From assembly GCA_013044085.1 (NCBI GenBank), contig JABEVI010000072.1:1-8193 (forward strand): DNA of 8,193 nucleotides. Direction: 5' to 3'. The notes under the pieces were generated by a model. It searched no databases, was not told the DNA's origin, and saw only the letters and a list, made by a program, of their open reading frames with translations. Numbering within the stretch: the stretch's first letter is position 1; each line of letters starts with the position of its first letter. Origin of the DNA: Steroidobacteraceae bacterium. Its GTDB lineage: Bacteria > Pseudomonadota > Gammaproteobacteria > Steroidobacterales > Steroidobacteraceae. Both the position numbers and the translations under genes were made by a program. Below are positions 1 through 6,188 of this stretch, one piece after another.

Positions 1-2
1 GC

Positions 3-1151
3 AGACACCGCCAAATCCTTGCCGTCTACGGCGCCGGCATCCTGCAGGGCGCCGCCTTCGTGCTGGTGCCCTCTCTCGGCAAGATCCTCGAAGGCGCTCC
101 GTATCTTTATGCGCCGAGCGCTTACGGCATCCTTTATTTTCCGGAGATCCTCGGTGCGGTGATCGGCGCAATCGCGGCCGCGCGCCTGCAGCGCGCCGCC
201 GGCGGCGGCACGGTGATGCGCGCCGGCCTGATCGCCAACATGGTGGGCATGGCCTTGTTGACACTCGCCTCCTTGACCGCCGGCACGCCGGCCTACCTTG
301 CGATCCTCGGCGAAACGCTCTGTCTGGGAGTGGGATTCGGTTTGACCTTGGCGGCGCTGAATCCGTATGCCGCGCAGTTGTTCACCCGTGCGCCGACGAC
401 CGCCATCACGGTGCTGAACGCGCTGGTCGGCGCGGCAACCGCTCTCGCACCGCTCGCACTCGACGGTTGCCGGCGGTTAGGCTACTGGGGTCTGCTGCCG
501 CTCGCGCTATTGGCCGGCTTTGCTCTGCTGCTCACCATCGCACCGCGCAGCGCAAACGCGAAGGGGGCCCGAAGCGCGGCGGCATCGGCGGACGGCGGCA
601 CGGCCTTCGGCATGTGGCCGTTCGCGCTCGCGGTGCTGCTCTACGCGATCGCCGAGGGAAGCTTCAGCAGTTGGGCTCAAATCTACGTCAGCGGCATCGG
701 CGGTGCGGCGACTTCCACGGCGGCGCTCGCCTTGTCGGCGTTTTGGGCCGGCATGACGTTGTTGCGCCTGGTGCTCGGTCTCGTGCCCGAGCGCGGGCCG
801 GCGCGCCGGACGTTGTTCGTGATCGCGGCGCTCGGCATCGGTGCGAGTTTTGTCCTCCTATCGTACCTGACATCCACCAACGCGCTGCTCGCCGGTTACG
901 CGCTGGCCGGTGCGTCATGCAGCATCTATTACCCCTATGTGATGGCCTTCGGACTCGCGGCGTGGCCGACCCGATCAGTCGCCTTCGCCGGCTTGATGGT
1001 GGCGGCGTTGATGATCGGCGAGGGAATCGGCTCGCTCGCGCCCGGCGGACTTCACGGACTGGTCGCCCTACCGGCCATCTATCGGGCCGCCTCGCTGCTC
1101 GCGCTTCCGCTGGTCTATTTTGCGTGGCGTGTGCCGCGGCAGACGCGCTAA
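3..1151 (+). CDS. MFS transporter, 5' end cut by window edge
   Basis: Membrane transporter of the major facilitator superfamily; substrate unknown. The frame is open from base 3, before the first ATG at 60. The 19 residues ahead of that ATG (RHRQILAVYGAGILQG...) look like a normal start of transmembrane helix 1, so the true start is probably only about ten codons outside the window and the ATG at 60 is not the start. About 180 residues of helix-rich sequence precede a hydrophilic central loop (about 541-603, rich in Arg, Ala and Ser). A second helical half with AEGSFSSWAQIY follows, giving the two-domain 12-helix plan. The Glu/Trp-containing helix 7 and the overall pattern faintly recall fucose-permease-like MFS proteins, but I would not assign a substrate. 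The gene ends 64 nt before soxB on the same strand, so it may be the first gene of that operon and import its substrate; this is inferred from position only. Confidence 0.85.
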   Translation, partial: RHRQILAVYGAGILQGAAFVLVPSLGKILEGAPYLYAPSAYGILYFPEILGAVIGAIAAARLQRAAGGGTVMRAGLIANMVGMALLTLASLTAGTPAYLAILGETLCLGVGFGLTLAALNPYAAQLFTRAPTTAITVLNALVGAATALAPLALDGCRRLGYWGLLPLALLAGFALLLTIAPRSANAKGARSAAASADGGTAFGMWPFALAVLLYAIAEGSFSSWAQIYVSGIGGAATSTAALALSAFWAGMTLLRLVLGLVPERGPARRTLFVIAALGIGASFVLLSYLTSTNALLAGYALAGASCSIYYPYVMAFGLAAWPTRSVAFAGLMVAALMIGEGIGSLAPGGLHGLVALPAIYRAASLLALPLVYFAWRVPRQTR

Positions 1152-1215
1152 ATATTCTCCCCCAGGCGCCCGCGTGTGTGGAATTGCGCCCTGCGGCAAG
1201 GCAAACTAGCGCGCG
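1152..1215 (+). other. Short gap between MFS gene and soxB
   Basis: These 64 nt separate the transporter stop from the soxB ATG. I see no convincing -35/-10 pair, no inverted repeat and no T-tract hairpin. The only purine-rich stretch before the ATG is a weak AAGG at about 1198-1201. The gap is too short for a folded riboswitch. It is compatible with read-through from the transporter gene, though a weak promoter cannot be excluded. Confidence 0.5.
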
Positions 1216-2469
1216 ATGCGAAATCATTACTCCGCTTGGTCCCTGCTTCGCGGCGCGTTGACGGGCCACCGACACTGGTCGCCGGCGTGGCCGGAGGCGA
1301 AGCCGAAGCCGGCCTACGATGTGATCGTGGTGGGCGGCGGCGGCCATGGACTCGCCACCGCGTATTATCTGGCGAAGAATCACCGGATTACGAACGTTGC
1401 GGTGCTCGAGCGCGGCTGGATCGGCGGCGGCAACACCGGCCGTAACACGACGATCGTGCGTTCGAACTACCTGTATCCGGAAAGTTCGCGGCTCTATGAC
1501 TTCTCCCTCAAGCTCTACGAGGGCCTGTCGGCCGAACTGAACTTCAACATCATGTTGAGTCAACGCGGCTTGGTGCTGCTCGCGCATAGCCGCCACGACC
1601 TGGACGCGATGTCCCGCTGGGCCAATGCGATGCGCATGAACGGCATCGACGCGGATCTGCTGAGCCGCGAAGAGGTCGCATCGCTCGTGCCGGGACTCGA
1701 TATGTCGCCGGGCGCGAGAGTGCCGGTTCTGGGCGGCTTCACACAACGCCGTGCCGGCACCGCGCGCCATGACGCGGTCGCCTGGGGCTACGCACGCGCC
1801 GCCTCGCAACTCGGTGTCGACATCATTCAAAACTGCGAAGTGACCGGCTTTACGCAACAGGCTGGACATGTCGTCGGCGTCGAGACGAATCTCGGCTCGA
1901 TTCGCGCCGGCAGGGTCGGCATCGCGGCGGCGGGGCACAGTTCGGTGCTCGCCGGACTTGCCGGTTTTCGCCTGCCGGTCACGAGCTATGGACTTCAGGC
2001 GCTGGTCTCCGAGCCTTTAAAGCCACTGCTCGACACCGTCGTGCTGTCGCCCGGTACCGGCGCTTACCTGAGCCAGTCGGACAAGGGAGAACTCGTGATC
2101 GGGGCGATGCTCGACTTGTTTCCTTCCTACGCACAGCGCGGCAGTTTCGCGATCACGCAGTCGATCCTGGCCGGGGTCCTGGCGTTGTTTCCGGCTTATG
2201 CACGCCTGAAGATGCTGCGCCAGTGGGCCGGCATCGTCGATGTTGTGCACGATTCGAGCCCGATCATCGGCCGCACTCCCGTCCCAGGCTTGTACATCAA
2301 CTGCGGCTGGGGAACCGGCGGATTCAAGGGCATTCCGGTCGGTGGCTGGACGCTGGCGCACGCGCTCGCAACGGGCGAGAACCATCCGCTCGCCGAACCC
2401 TTCCAACTCGAGCGGTTTCAGACCGGGCGTCTGGTCGACGAAGCGGCCGCCTCCGGGATCGCGCACTAA
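1216..2469 (+). CDS. soxB: Sarcosine oxidase, beta subunit
   Basis: Catalytic flavoprotein subunit of cytoplasmic heterotetrameric sarcosine oxidase. It oxidises the substrate N-methyl amine at FAD; electrons pass to covalent FMN and then to O2, giving H2O2. At 417 residues it has the usual family length. The N-terminal Rossmann motif is VVGGGGHGLATAYYLA with the glycine run at residues 40-45, followed by the ribose-binding acid in VAVLERGW (Glu65). GNTGRNTTIVRSNY (72-85) is the family flavin/substrate signature. GTARHDAVAWGYAR (181-194) carries His185, which by family knowledge is the covalent FMN attachment site. GWGTGGFK ends in Lys371, matching the active-site Lys in the related monomeric enzyme. 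Residues 257-261 (SYGLQ) and 372-377 (GIPVGG) differ from the SHPLQ and ATPxSG forms I remember as most common. The ATG at 1216 gives the typical N-terminus (YSAWSLL); its ribosome binding site is weak. Confidence 0.96.
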   Translation: MRNHYSAWSLLRGALTGHRHWSPAWPEAKPKPAYDVIVVGGGGHGLATAYYLAKNHRITNVAVLERGWIGGGNTGRNTTIVRSNYLYPESSRLYDFSLKLYEGLSAELNFNIMLSQRGLVLLAHSRHDLDAMSRWANAMRMNGIDADLLSREEVASLVPGLDMSPGARVPVLGGFTQRRAGTARHDAVAWGYARAASQLGVDIIQNCEVTGFTQQAGHVVGVETNLGSIRAGRVGIAAAGHSSVLAGLAGFRLPVTSYGLQALVSEPLKPLLDTVVLSPGTGAYLSQSDKGELVIGAMLDLFPSYAQRGSFAITQSILAGVLALFPAYARLKMLRQWAGIVDVVHDSSPIIGRTPVPGLYINCGWGTGGFKGIPVGGWTLAHALATGENHPLAEPFQLERFQTGRLVDEAAASGIAH

Positions 2470-2470
2470 C

Positions 2471-2737
2471 ATGATGCGGATCCCTTGCATTGTGTGCGGC
2501 CTGCGCGACGAGAACGAATTTACCTGCGGCGGCACGAGCCACCTGGTACGCCCCGCGATCGATGCGAGTGACCGCGATTGGGCGGAGTATTTGTTCTTCA
2601 GGGACAATCCAAAGGGTTTGCACCACGAGCGCTGGCGGCACACTCAGGGTTGCGGACAGTGGTTCAATCTGGTCCGCCACACGCTCACCCATGAAATATT
2701 GACCGTGTACGCGATGACGGAATCACCTCCACGATGA
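2471..2737 (+). CDS. soxD: Sarcosine oxidase, delta subunit (zinc)
   Basis: Small structural subunit of heterotetrameric sarcosine oxidase that binds one zinc ion and contacts the larger subunits; it is not itself catalytic. The 88-residue length is normal. The zinc ligands are visible: Cys6 and Cys9 in IPCIVCG, and His57 and Cys61 in the WRHTQGCGQWF motif, spaced as in the family. Also present are EFTCGG (the usual EFxYGG), the conserved DRDWAEYLFFRDNPKG stretch, and a C-terminal HTLTHEILTVY segment. Two consecutive ATGs occur (2471 and 2474); the first is preferred because it puts the first zinc Cys at position 6, as in relatives. The gene starts 1 nt after the soxB stop and its only ribosome-binding candidate is a weak GGGA at 2455-2458, so translation is probably coupled to soxB. 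It ends in an ATGA overlap with soxA. The proline usual after Cys6 (CPxCG) is Ile here. Confidence 0.95.
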   Translation: MMRIPCIVCGLRDENEFTCGGTSHLVRPAIDASDRDWAEYLFFRDNPKGLHHERWRHTQGCGQWFNLVRHTLTHEILTVYAMTESPPR

Positions 2738-5634
2738 GTGCGTGGCGCCTCGCCGAGCCCTTCGGCACCCTTATCGATCGGTCGCAGCCGATCTCCTTCC
2801 TCTTCAACGGTCGCAGCCTCACCGGTCTCGGCGGCGACACGCTCGCGTCGGCGTTGCTCGTGAACGGCGTGCGTCTCGTGGGACGCAGTTTCAAACTGCA
2901 CCGGCCGCGCGGAATTTTCTCCTGCGGCATCGAGGAGCCGACCGGCATCGTCGACCTGCTCGACGGGGTGCGCCGCACGCCGAACGTGCGCAGCACGGTC
3001 GTCGAGATCAGCCCGGGTCTCGCCGCCGAGAGCGTCAATTGCTGGCCGAGCGTCCGCTTCGATCTCGGCGCGCTCAATGGCTGGTTCGCCCCCTTGTTGC
3101 CGGCCGGCTTTTATTACAAGACCTTCAAGTGGCCGAACTGGCATCTGTTCGAACCGACGGTGCGGCGCATGGCGGGCCTCGGGCGCGCATCCCTCACCAC
3201 CGATCAGGACCGTTACGAGGAAGTGTCGACACAGGTCGATCTGCTGGTGGTCGGTGGCGGAATCGCAGGACTGGCGGCGGCGATCGCCTCGGCCGAGGCC
3301 GGGGCGCGCACCACGCTGCTTTGCGCCGGAGCCGCTCCCGGAGGCGGCCTCGGGGCGCAGGGCGATCCGGCCGTCGCCGAGATGATCGCGAAGGCGGGGC
3401 GGGCCGGCGTCACGGTGATGCCGCGGACGCTCGCATTCGGCGTGTACGACCACAACCTCGTTTGTGCCAGCGAACAGCTCGCGGGCGCGACGCGCGGGCC
3501 GGGTGTTTTGCGCGAGCGCCTTTGGAAGATCCGTGCGCGCTCGATCATCGCCGCCCAGGGCGCCTTCGAACGGCCGATGATCTTCCCGGGCAACGATCGG
3601 CCGGGTGTCATGCTCTCGGGTGCCGTGCAGCGCTACGCGGATGCCTATGGCGTGGCCTGCGGACGGCGCATCGTCATCGCCGCCAATTGCGATTCAGCCT
3701 ATCGCGTGGCACAGCGGCTGCGCACCGCCGGCATCGAGGTGCTCGCCGTACTTGACCGGCGACCGGCCTCGCACATCGGCACGCACGCGGAGGGTGTGCG
3801 CACCCTCGCCAGCAGCGGAATCGGCAAGGTTCTCGGCGCCTCGTCCGTGAAGGGGTGTCTGACGGTGGCCGCCGAGGGACCGAGCGTCCGCTCCGAACGG
3901 CTCGACTGCGATCTGATCCTGAGCGCCGGCGGCCACGCGCCCGCCGTGCACCTGCATTCCCAGGCGGGGGGCAAACTGCGCTGGGAGGCCGAGGCCTCGA
4001 TGTTCGTGCCCGATGGCCCGGCGCCGGGCTTGTACAGCGTCGGCGCGTGCGCCGGCGTTTTTTCGCGGCAGGCGGCGCTCGAACATGCGGCCGATGTCGG
4101 CCGCTCGCTTGCACTCGGCTTCACGGTGCCACCCGCACCCGTCGGCGGGGCGGGCCGATCGCTGGCCTCGACCCGCATCGCAGGCGTACGCGGCAAGGCG
4201 TTCATCGATCTACAGAACGACGTGGCGGCCACTGACATCGGCCTCGCCGCGCTCGAGAACTACCGCTCGATCGAGCACCTGAAGCGGTACACGACCACCG
4301 GAATGGCCACCGACCAGGGCAAGACGAGCAACGTCAACGCGCTCGTCTTGATGGGTGAATTGACGCAGCGTGAGCCTGCGCAGGTGGGTACGACGAAATT
4401 CAGGCCACCGTTCGCGCCGATGACGCTGGGCACGCTGGTCGGCCGCCGTGTCGGCTCGCTGTACCGGCCGTTGAAACATCTGCCCGCCGTGCAGTGGCAC
4501 GCGGCGCACGGCGCATTGTTCGAACACTTCGGCAATTGGAGCCGTCCGGCGGCCTATCCGCTCGCCGGAGAGTCGCTCAACGAGGCGGCGCAACGGGAGG
4601 CGCGCTGCGTACGCCAGTCGGTCGGGTTGTTCGATGGCTCGCCGCTCGGCAAACTCGAGATCTGGGGTCCGGACGCGGCGCAGTTTCTCGACCTGATGTA
4701 CGTGGGCACGATGTCCACCTTGCGCGTTGGCCAGGCGCGTTATGGCCTCGTGTTGAACGCGAACGGAGTCGTCGTCGACGACGGCATCGTCGCCCGGCTG
4801 GGAGAAGGGCACTTTTGGGTCAATACGACCAGCGCCGGCGTCGAGCGCACCGCGGCGGCCTTCGAGGAATGGCTGCAGTGTGAATTCACGAACTTGAAGG
4901 TGTTCGTGACCGCGGTCACCGCGCGCTTCGCCAATCTGACCGTTTCCGGCCCGCGAGCCTGGGAGGCGCTGGCGGCGATCGGCTTCGATGCCGCCTTCTC
5001 GCCTCAGAACATGACACACATGAGCCTGCGCGAAGGCGCCTTCGGCGCGATACCGCTGCGGGTGTTGCGGGCGAGTTTCACGGGCGAACTCTCCTACGAG
5101 ATCAACCTGCCGGTGGATGAGAGCGGCGGGCTTTTGGAAATGCTCATGGCCGCCATCGCTCCTCTGGGCGGTTGCCTGTATGGGATAGAGGCGCTGGAAA
5201 TCCTGCGCACCGAAAAAGGCTACATTCATGTCGGCACCGACACCGACGGCACGACACTGCCCGGTGACATCGGCTTCGGACGCGCGATCGACGGCAAGCG
5301 CGCGAATTTCGTCGGCCGGCGCTCGTTGTTGCGTCCGGCGGCGCGCGATCCACAGCGCCTGCAGTTGGTTGCCCTGTCGCCGGCGGATGGCCGGACGCTC
5401 CTGCCGTGTGGCGCGCAGATCGCCGCCCTGAATCCTCCCACGGCCACCGAAGGCCACGTGACCTCGAGCTACTGGAGCCCGTCGCTCGATGCGCCGGTCG
5501 CGCTCGCGATGCTCGCGCGTGGGGGCGAACGGCAGGGCGAGCACGTCGGTGTGCATCATCTGGGACGGCGTATCGACGCGGTGGTGGTCAAAGCGCCGTT
5601 CATCGATCCGCAGGGAGAGCGGCTGAATGGATGA
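2734..5634 (+). CDS. soxA: Sarcosine oxidase, alpha subunit
   Basis: Largest subunit (966 residues, normal length). It carries the NAD+ site and the tetrahydrofolate site where the oxidised methyl group is trapped as 5,10-methylene-THF. Domains: residues 1-100, a ferredoxin-like fold without Fe-S cysteines (GDTLASALLVNGV, FKLHRPRG); about 165-460, a dinucleotide-binding domain starting VVGGGIAGLAAA (glycines 174-179), with FERPMIFPGNDRPGVML and HLHSQAGGKLRW; about 485-560, the linker with KAFIDLQNDV and HLKRYTTTGMATDQGKTSNV; about 565-966, a GcvT-like aminomethyltransferase domain with GLVLNANGVVVDDG (acidic pair 682-683), SFTGELSYEI (Glu785), RTEKGYIHVGTDTDGTTLP and GHVTSSYWSP. The usual acid at the end of the second Rossmann strand is missing (LLCAGAAPGGG, 195-205). 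The start overlaps the soxD stop (ATGA), which implies translational coupling; the closest purine-rich site is a weak GGAA at 2719-2722. Confidence 0.96.
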   Translation: MSAWRLAEPFGTLIDRSQPISFLFNGRSLTGLGGDTLASALLVNGVRLVGRSFKLHRPRGIFSCGIEEPTGIVDLLDGVRRTPNVRSTVVEISPGLAAESVNCWPSVRFDLGALNGWFAPLLPAGFYYKTFKWPNWHLFEPTVRRMAGLGRASLTTDQDRYEEVSTQVDLLVVGGGIAGLAAAIASAEAGARTTLLCAGAAPGGGLGAQGDPAVAEMIAKAGRAGVTVMPRTLAFGVYDHNLVCASEQLAGATRGPGVLRERLWKIRARSIIAAQGAFERPMIFPGNDRPGVMLSGAVQRYADAYGVACGRRIVIAANCDSAYRVAQRLRTAGIEVLAVLDRRPASHIGTHAEGVRTLASSGIGKVLGASSVKGCLTVAAEGPSVRSERLDCDLILSAGGHAPAVHLHSQAGGKLRWEAEASMFVPDGPAPGLYSVGACAGVFSRQAALEHAADVGRSLALGFTVPPAPVGGAGRSLASTRIAGVRGKAFIDLQNDVAATDIGLAALENYRSIEHLKRYTTTGMATDQGKTSNVNALVLMGELTQREPAQVGTTKFRPPFAPMTLGTLVGRRVGSLYRPLKHLPAVQWHAAHGALFEHFGNWSRPAAYPLAGESLNEAAQREARCVRQSVGLFDGSPLGKLEIWGPDAAQFLDLMYVGTMSTLRVGQARYGLVLNANGVVVDDGIVARLGEGHFWVNTTSAGVERTAAAFEEWLQCEFTNLKVFVTAVTARFANLTVSGPRAWEALAAIGFDAAFSPQNMTHMSLREGAFGAIPLRVLRASFTGELSYEINLPVDESGGLLEMLMAAIAPLGGCLYGIEALEILRTEKGYIHVGTDTDGTTLPGDIGFGRAIDGKRANFVGRRSLLRPAARDPQRLQLVALSPADGRTLLPCGAQIAALNPPTATEGHVTSSYWSPSLDAPVALAMLARGGERQGEHVGVHHLGRRIDAVVVKAPFIDPQGERLNG

Positions 5635-6172
5635 ACGGCTCGACTGGGAGGCGGCGCTCGCGGCCACCGGGGTGACGGTGAAGGTCGACCGGTCCGTCCG
5701 GCTCGTCGCGCTGCGTTACTTCGACGCGGGCGGCTTCGGTGAGCGGTTGCGCACGGCGCTCGGCGAAGGAATTCCGGCGCCGCTCGGATTCAACCGTGGC
5801 CGCTACGGCGCCGCCGAGGATCCGTTCATGCTCGTCTGGCGCTCGCCGACCGAGTGCTGGTTGCTGTCTGCGACCGCGGCTCCGATCGAGGCGATCAGCC
5901 GCGAGATCGCCGGATTCGGCGATGCCTGCCTCATCGATCAGACGGGCGGCATTCTGGCACTGCGTGTCGAGGGATCGCGTACGCTCGACCTGCTGCACCG
6001 GCTCGGCTCGGTCGACTCGGTGCCGCGCGCGGGCGAGGCCTCGACCGGCCGGTTCGCCGACATCTCCGTGACGGCGGTCGGATTGGCCACCACGGAGTTT
6101 TTGATGCTGGTGGAGCGCGGTCACGTCGTTCACCTGCTGGGCTGGATTCGCGAAACTCTCACTGATTTTTGA
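5627..6172 (+). CDS. soxG: Sarcosine oxidase, gamma subunit
   Basis: Fourth subunit of heterotetrameric sarcosine oxidase, 181 residues (usual range about 180-210). It resembles a small GcvT-like fold and packs against the alpha subunit; no catalytic role is established. Family signatures are SPTECWLLS (the usual GPDEWLL region, about residues 74-82), LIDQTGGILALRVEGSRTLDLL and an alternating hydrophobic C-terminus ending LGWIRETLTDF. The ATG at 5627 overlaps the last eight bases of soxA and has a GGGAG at 5613-5617, about nine bases upstream. The family is weakly conserved in sequence, so the identification rests on these motifs together with the exact B-D-A-G gene order. Confidence 0.92.
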   Translation: MDERLDWEAALAATGVTVKVDRSVRLVALRYFDAGGFGERLRTALGEGIPAPLGFNRGRYGAAEDPFMLVWRSPTECWLLSATAAPIEAISREIAGFGDACLIDQTGGILALRVEGSRTLDLLHRLGSVDSVPRAGEASTGRFADISVTAVGLATTEFLMLVERGHVVHLLGWIRETLTDF

Positions 6173-6177
6173 AGGAG
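6172..6177 (+). promoter_or_regulatory. Ribosome binding site of the serine hydrolase
   Basis: AAGGAG sits 11 nt before the ATG at 6189 and begins on the last base of the soxG stop codon. It is the clearest Shine-Dalgarno sequence in the window. It fixes the hydrolase start and suggests that ribosomes finishing soxG are next to the following initiation site. Confidence 0.75.
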
Positions 6178-6188
6178 CTGTTTACGAC

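Noticed and set aside
1180..1194. Sigma-54-like GG...GC element before soxB
   Set aside because: The GG at 1180-1181 and the nearest GC are one base too far apart and the flanking bases fit poorly; likely chance.
688..1938. 416-codon minus-strand open frame spanning the MFS-soxB junction
   Set aside because: Low-complexity Arg/Ala-rich translation with no family resemblance; a shadow of two solid plus-strand genes.
2734..3033. Possible [2Fe-2S] cluster in the N-terminal ferredoxin-like domain of SoxA
   Set aside because: Only isolated cysteines (64 and 93) are present. The cluster-binding cysteine set is absent, as is normal for sarcosine oxidase alpha subunits.
4430..5634. Separate glycine-cleavage T-protein or dimethylglycine dehydrogenase-like gene
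   Set aside because: The GcvT-like sequence is the in-frame C-terminal domain of SoxA, with no stop or new start between the parts.
4210..5667. 485-codon open frame on the minus strand opposite soxA
   Set aside because: It is Arg/His-rich with no recognisable motif and lies exactly opposite a well-supported gene; long antisense frames are expected in GC-rich DNA.
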